Program-made: the position numbers and the translations under genes
In this document: piece by piece, positions 14,297-21,611 of the stretch
How positions within the stretch are numbered: position 1 is the first letter of the stretch
Layout of the letters: every line of letters starts with the position of its first letter
Notes under the pieces: generated by a model
The model's database searches: none
What the model saw: only the letters and a program-made list of their open reading frames with translations
What the model was told of the DNA's origin: nothing
Origin: a virus
DNA: 22,668 nucleotides
IMG/VR virus record: IMGVR_UViG_3300034152_000228
Coordinates: 1 to 22,668 of that record
Direction: 5' to 3' (one strand)

Positions 14297-16100
14297 TCTT
14301 TCGTCTCCTCTTGTCACGACCCCTCACCCGCCGCTTGCCGTCGGGATCATTCTCAGGGTCTTGTGATTGTTGCTTTTCTAGTTTTGCCCCCTCTGGGTCA
14401 ACCTCCAAACCGCGAGCACCAGGATTATCGGTCTCACCGAAACCCTTACTCTGTGCTTTCATTCTCATGAGTTCAGCATCCTCTTTCTCCTTCTTGGCCT
14501 TCTCGGCTTCACCTTTGGGCCAATTACGAGCTAGGGACGCCGTTTCTCTTGAGACGAGTCCGATTTCCGCGTCCGATCGGATTTGCTCCGGATCGGCGGT
14601 AGGATATCGTGAATCGTTGATTTCGGCAATAATTTTGTCAAACTCCTCGTCAGAGACCTTTCCTCCAAGCAGGATGCTGGCGATTTCTTTTTGAATGGCC
14701 TTCCTGAATGTAGGAGAAGCAACATCGGAAGAGCTATTAGAAAGTTGTTCAGCATCTTTCCGCCTATCCTCGTCTGAACGAAGAGAATAGCGCTCAGGAT
14801 ACCGCACAGTCAATGGTTTCCTCGAATCCTCATAATCAGACCATAACTCACCAACACGTCTTTCGCCATGCTCAAGCACCAAACCAATGGCCGAGAGGCC
14901 CGATTCCAAACCACGTTCATCCATTTGTTTTGATTCGGCTGACGCGAATCGTGATCGCGTGTTCGCAACAGCCAAGTTAACGAGTGTACGGATATCATCC
15001 TTGAGGGCTTTCTGCTTCTCCATCGAAATCTGAAGTGGTTCAGATGACGGGTGGATGAAGCCAGGACGATCAACACCAATCGGGTAACGCCGACCATCCG
15101 TCGAACCAACCTTGATGGTCTTCGGATTGTCGGGTCGTTGCTCCTGGTCCGAATTGTCCTCGTCATACTCGTGGACATTGTAATAATCTTCGTTGCTCAT
15201 ATTCTGAGCAGCTTCAAACTTCTGGTCAAATTGCTCCGTGTAGAACGGAACGTTCGATCGCAGCGCATATGCCACGTCGGCCGATTCCATGTTCGTTATG
15301 GCAATTTGATGATTCGCAATGTCCTGTAGGAGTGACGACTGTAGCTCAAGAATAACGAATGGGATCTCATTGAGTTCAAGCTCAACCGGCTCAGGATTGC
15401 TCGGATCGCCATAAATGTCCGTTTGCGACCCTTCGGCGTTGTACGTCTGGCACCAAACAATGCCTTCGCTGTCAATGTAGTAGTGCCGGTACTGTTCAGC
15501 GTAATCGGCGTACATACCGTAGTATGTCTCTTTGATTTCGCTTCTTACCCGGAGCAAAACTTGCGCGAGCCGAAGTTCAGACCCTCTGAGGAAATACTCC
15601 CAGTTTCGGATGTCTTCCGCAACAAACGTATACAGATACGGATGTTGCTCCTGCTTGTCTCGTAGTGTACGTTTCTCGTTGATACGATGATTATCGACGT
15701 AAACGCCAACCTTACCCATCGCTAGAAGCTCGGGCAAGACCTTGGTGCCGATGAAGTGGTTCATTGTCGATCCTTCAAGATCGACACCGCCGAGCTTGCC
15801 TTGGTTCGTTGCTCTGTGCCAGCTTTCTGTCCCACCCGTGCGTTTGATCGCACCCATACGTTGAAAAATCGAGTTTTTCACATCCATGACCGCCGCTTTG
15901 GCAAAACCGCCGATGGGCGTGATCCGTTTTCTGCGGTTAAAATCAGGAGTCCCTTCGGCATCGCAGAATTGCTCCACATACTGCTCGATGAAGTCTTCGC
16001 CGCCCTTCATCACGTACCGGAATTTATCCCATTCCGCAGAGCGTTCCAAATACTCTGGGTGAACGGAATTCTGGATGCTGAACTTTTTCTTGTCGGCCAT
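14286..16100 (-). CDS. Portal protein
   Basis: This 604-residue protein is located between the large terminase and the head genes. The N-terminus has HPEYLERSAEWDKFRYVMKG, then IEQYVEQF and ITPIGGFAKAAVMDVKNSIF. A central GTKVLPELLAMGKVGVYVDN segment is typical of portal proteins related to the DUF4055 group. The middle region is acidic with a DEDNSDQEQ loop. Helices near 440-540 match a portal stem-to-crown layout. The C-terminal 60 residues are highly charged and end in KRRVRGRDKRRRKNGG, possibly for DNA contact. The start overlaps the terminase stop by one base (TAATG). The portal role is well supported by size and place; the exact family is less sure. Confidence 0.85.
   Translation of the reverse strand: MADKKKFSIQNSVHPEYLERSAEWDKFRYVMKGGEDFIEQYVEQFCDAEGTPDFNRRKRITPIGGFAKAAVMDVKNSIFQRMGAIKRTGGTESWHRATNQGKLGGVDLEGSTMNHFIGTKVLPELLAMGKVGVYVDNHRINEKRTLRDKQEQHPYLYTFVAEDIRNWEYFLRGSELRLAQVLLRVRSEIKETYYGMYADYAEQYRHYYIDSEGIVWCQTYNAEGSQTDIYGDPSNPEPVELELNEIPFVILELQSSLLQDIANHQIAITNMESADVAYALRSNVPFYTEQFDQKFEAAQNMSNEDYYNVHEYDEDNSDQEQRPDNPKTIKVGSTDGRRYPIGVDRPGFIHPSSEPLQISMEKQKALKDDIRTLVNLAVANTRSRFASAESKQMDERGLESGLSAIGLVLEHGERRVGELWSDYEDSRKPLTVRYPERYSLRSDEDRRKDAEQLSNSSSDVASPTFRKAIQKEIASILLGGKVSDEEFDKIIAEINDSRYPTADPEQIRSDAEIGLVSRETASLARNWPKGEAEKAKKEKEDAELMRMKAQSKGFGETDNPGARGLEVDPEGAKLEKQQSQDPENDPDGKRRVRGRDKRRRKNGG
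14304..14310 (-). promoter_or_regulatory. Ribosome binding site deciding the 14296 start
   Basis: GAGGAGA on the minus strand lies seven bases before ATG 14296, inside the portal coding end. Confidence 0.65.
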
Positions 16101-17737
16101 TACAGGAAACTCCGAATATTCTGGTTTGTTGCAACAGTCGCGGCCAGTGGTAGAGCCATCTCGCTATAGTTTCTCGCATGTGCGTAGTGGTCTGGACCAC
16201 GCTTTATATACTTCGACACGTCATCGCCACTCGCATCTTCTTCATATTTCTTCACGAGATTTTTCAGGTGTGTTCGATACTCTCCTGGCAGATCAATCGG
16301 CAATTTCAATCGCTTTGAACGGACGCGACCGAGGCTCGTATCAAGCCAAAATGTCCGATTAACACTGATGAGATGTTCATCATCCGCACCGGCTACAACC
16401 ATCTTCTTACTGCCGATTCCCCGAGCGTAATGGCAACGTTTTACTCGGCCCCAGAATCGACAACAAAATTCGTAAACGGCTCGTTCTTCTGGTTGCTTGT
16501 CTAAGACCGCAAAGAAGACTTGATATTCTCGCATGATTATTGCAAGTTCTTCAAATCTTTGAACCTTTCCGACCTTGATGATTTCGCCTTCAGCCAACAT
16601 ATTGAGGTCTGGTCCCATCTTGGGAATACGCCAGCCAGTTACCTCATAATGTAGCCATTTTCCGACGTCGCAACCCATCGTTGTGATTTTGTAGTTGGGT
16701 GGCTTATCATCCATCCGACGTTTGACATAGCAATCGTCAAAATGATGATCCTCAATCTGGGCTCCTGCCACCACATGCGGCATTCCGACCAGTGAATTCC
16801 AAAGTTCCTGCTCAGCCGACGGATTTGTCTCAGCCTCAATCACCGTGGCTGCAAACTTGTCGGGTGTCTTCACACAGCTTGAAAGCTGATTGATATAGAA
16901 TCCACGCCTCTCCAGCCCTTCGAACTTTGGAATCCAGTGACCTGTCTCAACCTGGCTTTTGATTTTATCCTCATGCTCGATCTTTTTCTTGCAAAGAGGG
17001 CAGCATATATGCGACTCTTTGATTCTAGGATCAAGCAAACTCTCCCCGATGAGCACGAAGCATTCGGGATAAGTCAGTGTAATATCTTTCCAACAAACCG
17101 GACAAGTGAAGTACCATGATTCCTGCGTCGTTTGCAGGTACATCTGGTGAACACCCGTCTCCGGGATAATTGGTGTCGAAATGCACCAAATCTGTGAGAC
17201 TAACTGACCATCTGTACGTCTAAAAGCAAGCTGGATCTTCTCCTGATCCATTTCATCAACTTCGTCAAGTACGACGAAGCCAGGATCGATACCTTTCAAA
17301 CCGCTACGGCTTCTCGATCCTCTGATCCAAAGACTTGCTGCTCCTGCTCGTTTGTGTCCGACGTTCTTAACGTCTGAGAACATCCGACGCAGATGTTCAC
17401 TTTCGTCTAATGCGGCATCAAATCGATCAGCACTGAAGTTTGAGGCGTCTGGTGTTTGATTCGGAAAAACATAAAGTACCGAGGCTTGCTCAATGTCCAT
17501 CTTGAAGAATGAACGATTGAGCATAGTCTCAGTATACGCCATCTGTGCGGCCTTCATGCCGACATTGAATGGCGCGGACGAATCATGCATCGCTCTGGAC
17601 CAGGGATGCAGGTCGAATCCGAATGGTTGTCCCTTACGTACGCGGTATGATTGTGCCCATCGCGAGCACGTTTTCACACTTTTTCGTTTTAGACCCGATG
17701 CGAAGACTTCTGCAAATACCTGCTCCAGAGCGTGCAT
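16100..17737 (-). CDS. terL: Terminase large subunit, GpA-like
   Basis: This 545-residue protein is the ATP-driven DNA packaging motor with nuclease. Residues about 59-70 (VGMKAAQMAYTE) are a variant Walker A in the position of the GpA-family motif and lack a classical GK[ST]. VVLDEVDEMD at 155-164 is Walker B, and ISTP near 186 is the coupling motif. A zinc-ribbon-like set CPVC (212-215) and CCPLC (245-249) lies between ATPase and nuclease, as in lambda gpA relatives. The nuclease part has GCDVGK (Asp 357), VLDKQPEE (Asp 413) and a C-terminal PDHYAHARNYSEMAL. GGAGG lies seven bases upstream of the ATG. No small terminase subunit is recognisable next to it. Confidence 0.92.
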   Translation of the reverse strand: MHALEQVFAEVFASGLKRKSVKTCSRWAQSYRVRKGQPFGFDLHPWSRAMHDSSAPFNVGMKAAQMAYTETMLNRSFFKMDIEQASVLYVFPNQTPDASNFSADRFDAALDESEHLRRMFSDVKNVGHKRAGAASLWIRGSRSRSGLKGIDPGFVVLDEVDEMDQEKIQLAFRRTDGQLVSQIWCISTPIIPETGVHQMYLQTTQESWYFTCPVCWKDITLTYPECFVLIGESLLDPRIKESHICCPLCKKKIEHEDKIKSQVETGHWIPKFEGLERRGFYINQLSSCVKTPDKFAATVIEAETNPSAEQELWNSLVGMPHVVAGAQIEDHHFDDCYVKRRMDDKPPNYKITTMGCDVGKWLHYEVTGWRIPKMGPDLNMLAEGEIIKVGKVQRFEELAIIMREYQVFFAVLDKQPEERAVYEFCCRFWGRVKRCHYARGIGSKKMVVAGADDEHLISVNRTFWLDTSLGRVRSKRLKLPIDLPGEYRTHLKNLVKKYEEDASGDDVSKYIKRGPDHYAHARNYSEMALPLAATVATNQNIRSFL

Positions 17738-17749
17738 GATAACGCCTCC

Positions 17750-18019
17750 TTACCCCTGTCGTAATTCCGAAAGCGTCGGCGGACGCTTCGGTTTCTCTTC
17801 CTCCTTCGGTACTGGTTCACCATCAACAATGTCCGTCTGGATGGGGACTCGCGGATCGTGCGGCTCAATCGTCACCTGCTCGGCAGGATAGTCTTGGCCA
17901 AGGTGAAGGTAAATTTGTCCGTGCCGAGCATTGTGGCAATCGAAGACCTTATTGCCCTCGACATAGACATCACAAAGGCCCTCAAATGCTTCGAACTCAA
18001 ACTTTCGCTTTCGTGCCAT
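17750..18019 (-). CDS. Small unknown protein upstream of terminase
   Basis: This 89-residue protein begins MARKRKFEFEAFEG. It has a short beta-rich N-terminal part with CDVYVEGNKVFDCHNARHGQ, including two Cys and two His that could bind metal, and YLHLGQDYPAEQVTIEPHDP. The Pro/Glu/Lys-rich tail (EPVPKEEEKPKRPPTLSEL) is probably disordered. GAGG precedes the ATG. I recognise no family. It stands where a small terminase might be, but is short and has no helix-turn-helix, so I do not call it that. Confidence 0.65.
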   Translation of the reverse strand: MARKRKFEFEAFEGLCDVYVEGNKVFDCHNARHGQIYLHLGQDYPAEQVTIEPHDPRVPIQTDIVDGEPVPKEEEKPKRPPTLSELRQG

Positions 18020-18026
18020 GATACCC

Positions 18027-18410
18027 TCAAAGCAATAGGAGGAGTAGAGGAACGAGTTTCAATAACAAGGCAAGAATCTCGTCCCAGTTTTCGATGATCC
18101 AGTTGTAGATGCTCTCCCACCAGGAAAGCTCTACGTCCAACTCGTCCATGACGTGATCGGCGACCGTCGCAACTCGACCGTTGTACGCAACCTTCTTGTC
18201 GAAACCAGCGACAAGCGTGTCGTACTGGGCAGCCGTGATCTCGCCCTCTTTCCGCTTTCTCCGAGCTTCGGCTCGCTTCTCGCGAATGACTCGCTTGAGA
18301 GCTTTTCGAAATCGCAATCTATAGAAAGGTCCACGGTAAACAGCGGCCGCAGCCGGTGTAGCCGCAAGGCCGCAAGCCATGATGGTCGTGATGAATGTGC
18401 GTCGTTTCAT
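18027..18410 (-). CDS. Small exported protein with Tat-like/lipoprotein-like leader and hydrophobic C-terminus
   Basis: This 127-residue protein begins with MKRRTFITTIMACGLAATPA, a twin-arginine start with a hydrophobic core and Ala-rich cleavage region. IMAC at 10-13 is also a possible short lipobox. Residues about 30-60 are very basic and helical, 65-95 are mixed, and the last ~30 residues (WWESIYNWIIENWDEI, then a run of Leu with one Lys) are amphipathic to hydrophobic. An N-terminal lipid or signal anchor plus a C-terminal membrane segment is the topology of unimolecular spanins, a possible but unproven role. Alternatives are a holin-like or other membrane-active protein. Its ATG overlaps the thioredoxin-like gene stop (ATGA). 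Confidence 0.7.
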   Translation of the reverse strand: MKRRTFITTIMACGLAATPAAAAVYRGPFYRLRFRKALKRVIREKRAEARRKRKEGEITAAQYDTLVAGFDKKVAYNGRVATVADHVMDELDVELSWWESIYNWIIENWDEILALLLKLVPLLLLLL

Positions 18411-18835
18411 TCTTTCTTACAATCCTCCGCTTTCTTTGCGATCCGACGCCAGTTGATCACACCTTTGAATCGGTGTTTGATTTCACCCTCAACGAATGTC
18501 GCAGTGTAGGGTATTCCTTCTGTGACTCCGTTGTCGCGGAAGTAGGCGTACAGATCTGGGTGTTTGTCTACATCATAGACTTTCAGTCGGTATCCCTTCC
18601 TCTTGAGCGCCGACCAATTAACCTTCTGCGCCGGGCACCAAATACACCAGTCCGCGGCGAATCCGACGATGGTGTTCTTTTCCCAGAGTTCTGCGTATTC
18701 TTCGAGTCCTTCCGGCGGCACAACTTTCTGTCCAGAAAGTTCACGCAAAAGCGTATTTTGCTCTTCAACTTGGAGATATTGCCCTCCTTGAAGGCAAGCC
18801 AAGCAGATCGCAATGCAAGCCAAAATCTTAGCCAC
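18407..18835 (-). CDS. Exported thioredoxin-fold protein with WCxxC
   Basis: This 142-residue protein has a short hydrophobic leader (MAKILACIAICLACLQG), then a thioredoxin fold. VGFAADWCIWCPAQK puts the redox pair at Cys64/Cys67. KVYDVDKHPDLYAYF is the central strand-helix, GIPYTATF holds the cis-Pro at 109, and EIKHRFKGV is the final strand. The protein is complete and keeps both active cysteines, so thiol-disulfide activity is plausible. The leader suggests it works outside the cytoplasm. The start is GTG 18835 with AGGAG seven bases upstream; an overlapping ATG one frame away is a shadow. It lies directly between the papain-like and small membrane genes. Phage thioredoxins are known, but exported ones in a late region are unusual. 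Confidence 0.85.
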   Translation of the reverse strand: MAKILACIAICLACLQGGQYLQVEEQNTLLRELSGQKVVPPEGLEEYAELWEKNTIVGFAADWCIWCPAQKVNWSALKRKGYRLKVYDVDKHPDLYAYFRDNGVTEGIPYTATFVEGEIKHRFKGVINWRRIAKKAEDCKKE

Positions 18836-18847
18836 ATCATAGCTCCT

Positions 18848-19846
18848 TCAATAGAGTTTGTGCGAGAGCATGCGTTGAGGATGGCCTACATATGCCGACA
18901 TCGCATAGCAGTCTTCCCAATCCTTCAACATCAATTCAAGGTATTCGGCATCGACCCAAAACGATCCTGGCGGTTGACCGTAAGTTGTTGGGCCGTCGTT
19001 CCACGCTCCATGTGAGTTCAAAATCAATCCGCCTGGGCGGCTGTCGTCTTTGAACCCTGCCAGCAACAGAGCGTGCCACCACTGTTTACGGAACCAGCGA
19101 CCACGCCAACGATTTCCGTTCCATGTGCTCAGATAAGGCTTGCAAAATCCGTCCTTATCCCGAGTATCATGGAAAGCGTATGTTGAGCATAAAATCACTG
19201 GCTGCCCAACAAAGACTGAATCGAAAGCGTCTCGTACGGTCAGGATTTTGGAGTAAGTCTTGACCGGATGTTGCTTAGCTTTCGGCTCCAGCCAGTCAGG
19301 TACGCCCAAATCCCGCATCTTGTATGAGCGAACGACATCGTAACCACGTAAATCGAGATAATTGTCACCAGAAGCGTAGATTTGACGGTGCAGAGTGCCG
19401 TATTGACTCAAAAACTTGACGGCCCACTCGCCGTGGCTGCCTGCTCGTCCCTCAAGGTCGCCTCCGCCGATTTCATTTCGGCTTCCAGTGTAGATCATCT
19501 CGACGCTGGATTTAGCCTTCCATGTTTCGGGCTCAAAACGCATGAACAAGTCACAAGCGGCCAGGATATCGACGCCCAAACCAGCTGCATGTCCAACGCA
19601 ATCGCCCTCTCCACCTTGTTTGTGAGGTTTGAGTGGTGCTCCAAGGATAATTTCGAGATATTTCCAGAGAAATGCCTTTTGACCTTTGCTAATTCCTTTG
19701 AAATGTCCAAATGCTCGTCTAAAAGGGATGCGCCTCGACTTGAAAGCCGGTTTGAGTGCCCCAAAGAACTTATTCTCTTCCTCAGCCCTTGCCGGGGTAG
19801 CAAAAGCTAAGGCCGATAGCAGCCCTAAGAAGCCTCGACGGTTCAT
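18848..19846 (-). CDS. Papain-like (C1-type) cysteine peptidase with Tat-like signal
   Basis: This 332-residue protein starts MNRRGFLGLLSALAF with RR-x-F-L and an A-x-A cleavage site near 20 (TPARAEE), a classic Tat-like leader. Papain landmarks occur in order: Gln77 six residues before Cys83 (KQGGEGDCVGHAAG), EWAVKFLSQYGTLHRQIYA resembling the papain substrate-side helix-strand, WWHALLLAGF with His258, and LILNSHGAWND with Asn277. The Gln-Cys spacing equals that of papain. No clear prodomain is seen beyond about 50 residues after the leader. The start overlaps the upstream stop (ATGA). The likely substrate lies in the host envelope. The family is inferred from motifs and needs a profile search. 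Confidence 0.75.
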   Translation of the reverse strand: MNRRGFLGLLSALAFATPARAEEENKFFGALKPAFKSRRIPFRRAFGHFKGISKGQKAFLWKYLEIILGAPLKPHKQGGEGDCVGHAAGLGVDILAACDLFMRFEPETWKAKSSVEMIYTGSRNEIGGGDLEGRAGSHGEWAVKFLSQYGTLHRQIYASGDNYLDLRGYDVVRSYKMRDLGVPDWLEPKAKQHPVKTYSKILTVRDAFDSVFVGQPVILCSTYAFHDTRDKDGFCKPYLSTWNGNRWRGRWFRKQWWHALLLAGFKDDSRPGGLILNSHGAWNDGPTTYGQPPGSFWVDAEYLELMLKDWEDCYAMSAYVGHPQRMLSHKLY

Positions 19847-20463
19847 TTTATTGCCTTCTCGATGGCATCGGCGATTGCTCGATACGTGGCTGGGTAATCC
19901 GTGATCTCAGCAGCATCTAAATATGCACCAAGGCTGTCTAAAAACGGTTTCCACGCCTCAAGCGAGTCACCAAGCGTCTGATTGGTCGCCCTTGCGGTGG
20001 CTTCGAGCATCTTGTCTGGTGCAATTTCGGCATTTGCAAGGGCTCGAAAGGTGCTTGCTAACTGGAGGGCCTCCTGTTTACCATTTTCTGACCGGACCTG
20101 ACCAAGCCAGGATTTGATTTTAGAATCAAGACCGGTCGGCGTAGCACCTTCGATGACAACCTCGTGCTTCTTGAGTACCGGTTTGCCATTCGCAACGCCC
20201 GCGATCAGAACAAGGTAGCGTCCAGGCGTTCGAGAAGACAGAAAAGCACGCTTGCCGACGGCCTCAAAGTCTGATGTCTCAGGATCGATGTCCCAAACTA
20301 ACTCCTCAGACTTGCTTTTGGTCGCGTCTAGCCTGATCAGTTCACCAATTGAGCCCGTTTCAGGGGCTTCCAACACGATATCAGCAACGGCTGGGGTCGG
20401 TGCGTCTGCTGCATACGCCGGAAAGGCCACAAGTAGCAGCATCGCGAGAAAAATAGATCGCAT
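19843..20463 (-). CDS. Secreted PKD/Ig-like protein with helical C-terminal domain
   Basis: This 206-residue protein has a Sec signal peptide (MRSIFLAMLLLVAFPAYA, cleavage near 19). Residues about 24-107 look like a PKD/Ig-like beta sandwich: GELIRLDATKSKSEELVWD, then FLSSRTPGRYLVLIAGVANG and KKHEVVIEG. Residues about 112-206 are helical (IKSWLGQVRSENGKQEAL, LEATARATNQTLG, LDAAEITDYPATYRAIAD). A binding or envelope role is likely, with no catalytic motif. I associate this layout with secreted proteins of planctomycete-like bacteria, a recollection and not a search result. AAGG lies four bases before the ATG. It is coupled to the cysteine peptidase gene. Confidence 0.75.
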   Translation of the reverse strand: MRSIFLAMLLLVAFPAYAADAPTPAVADIVLEAPETGSIGELIRLDATKSKSEELVWDIDPETSDFEAVGKRAFLSSRTPGRYLVLIAGVANGKPVLKKHEVVIEGATPTGLDSKIKSWLGQVRSENGKQEALQLASTFRALANAEIAPDKMLEATARATNQTLGDSLEAWKPFLDSLGAYLDAAEITDYPATYRAIADAIEKAIK

Positions 20464-20464
20464 G

Positions 20465-21316
20465 TTACCTTCCTCTTCGAGGGAGCATTTTCATCCTTCG
20501 CCGCTTTTGGCGACGAAACTGGCCAACGTGCACGACTGGTGTAGGTGGTGCGGCATCACTTAGGACTTCGACAGCTTGTCTCGTGACCCGCATGTCACCT
20601 TCTAATGCTACCGAAAGGACTTCACCCGCCTGTCTTGAAACTCTAGCAGCGCCTTCAACTGAAGGACCAAATAAAACTTGAACGCTTTGTCTCGAAATAC
20701 GTGCAGTGCCAAGAGATGGATGTTTGTGAAGATATTCGATTGCTTGTCTTGTGACTCGAAGCTCACCGCCTGTGACTTTGAAAAGATATTGAACACCTTG
20801 CCTCGTGATTCTTATTTCACCTGCAACGGGCTCATGGATGTACTCAACAGCCTGACGTGAAACTCTGAGATTACCTCCTATTGCTTCTGCTAAAATCTCA
20901 AGGCTTTGTCTTGAAATTCGAAGGACGCCATTGGTTGTCGCGGAGATGACCTCAACGCCTTGTCTGCTCAGTCTTAGTTGGCCCTCTTCTGCAATGCCAG
21001 CAAGAACTTGAACAACTTGACGAGTGATTCTAAGATCACCACCGGCCGCATCAAAAAGGTACTCCGCTGCTTGTCTCGTGATTCGAAGCTCACCCGCAAG
21101 CGGGTCTTTTGCGATGACTTCGACTTGCTGCCTTGAAGCTCTTAGGTGGCCTGTTCCGCCTGCTGCCGACTCGACAACTTGCTGTGTCGCTCTGAGTTCA
21201 CCCTCAACAGCGCCTTCGGCTGTCAGAATCTCGACTTGCTGTCGAGTTCCCCTGAGTTTGCCCTCACTACCAAGTGCGACGGCCTCAACGATTTGTTGCG
21301 TACCGCGGAGTGCCAT
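20465..21316 (-). CDS. Tandem-repeat protein of fourteen LRxxRQxVEVL units
   Basis: In this 283-residue protein, residues 1-252 are about fourteen copies of a 17-20 residue unit. The core is [LMI]R[IVLGA][TS][RQ]Q-x-[VA][EQ][VYI][LI] followed by a variable turn rich in Gly. The end is Pro-rich, then strongly basic (FRRQKRRRMKMLPRRGR). Such regular short repeats suggest a beta-solenoid or fibre-like array. Similar VTQ-type repeats occur in other phage proteins, but I know no function for them. Early units have the divergent GTQQ form. There is no strong RBS, so coupling to the upstream RWRDDG gene is likely. It could be a virion fibre, a decoration or a DNA-binding protein through its basic tail. 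Confidence 0.85.
   Translation of the reverse strand: MALRGTQQIVEAVALGSEGKLRGTRQQVEILTAEGAVEGELRATQQVVESAAGGTGHLRASRQQVEVIAKDPLAGELRITRQAAEYLFDAAGGDLRITRQVVQVLAGIAEEGQLRLSRQGVEVISATTNGVLRISRQSLEILAEAIGGNLRVSRQAVEYIHEPVAGEIRITRQGVQYLFKVTGGELRVTRQAIEYLHKHPSLGTARISRQSVQVLFGPSVEGAARVSRQAGEVLSVALEGDMRVTRQAVEVLSDAAPPTPVVHVGQFRRQKRRRMKMLPRRGR
20561..21316 (-). repeat. Coding tandem repeats (fourteen degenerate units of 51-60 bases)
   Basis: The repeats can be followed at DNA level by recurring CTTGTCT(C/T)GTGA-like segments on the plus strand, roughly every 54-60 bases. Units differ in loop length by whole codons, keeping frame. Confidence 0.8.
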
Positions 21317-21320
21317 CGCG

Positions 21321-21611
21321 TTACCCGATAATGATGTAGTAAGTGATGCTTACATACGATGTCCCTGGAATGCTTACAAATCGCATCTTGCGAAGGTCGC
21401 CGATGTAAGTGATAGTCTTACCTTCGTAAAGAATATGTCCAACTGTATTGGTAGGATCGGTGCCATCGTCGCGCCAACGACTGTCGAACAGGTTAGCACG
21501 AATCTTGGCATAAGCAGCGCCGTTCGGTACAGCCAGGCTCTTGGGCGTGGTTGACAATTCGAGCTGCTCGAAACCGAGAACTTGGTACTTGGCTTCTGCA
21601 ATGATGGTCAT
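21321..21611 (-). CDS. RWRDDG-family small virion protein, copy 3
   Basis: This 96-residue protein begins MTIIAEAKYQVLGFEQLELS. The shared core is PNGAAYAKIRANLFDSRWRD, then DPTNTVGHILYEGKTITY, then DLRKMRFVS and a final YVSITYYIIIG strand. It is a paralogue of the 21608 and 22243 gene products. The fold is probably a small beta sandwich, common in marine and siphovirus genomes without known function. The ATG overlaps the previous stop (ATGA). Confidence 0.78.
   Translation of the reverse strand: MTIIAEAKYQVLGFEQLELSTTPKSLAVPNGAAYAKIRANLFDSRWRDDGTDPTNTVGHILYEGKTITYIGDLRKMRFVSIPGTSYVSITYYIIIG

Noticed and set aside
18583-18840. An 85-codon ATG-started frame overlapping the thioredoxin-like gene
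   Set aside because: It shares the AGGAG but reads as basic non-protein-like sequence and conflicts with the clear WCxxC frame that starts with GTG 18835.
20561-21316. CRISPR array suggested by regular repeats
   Set aside because: The repeats are coding, degenerate, in frame, and have no conserved direct repeat with unique spacers.
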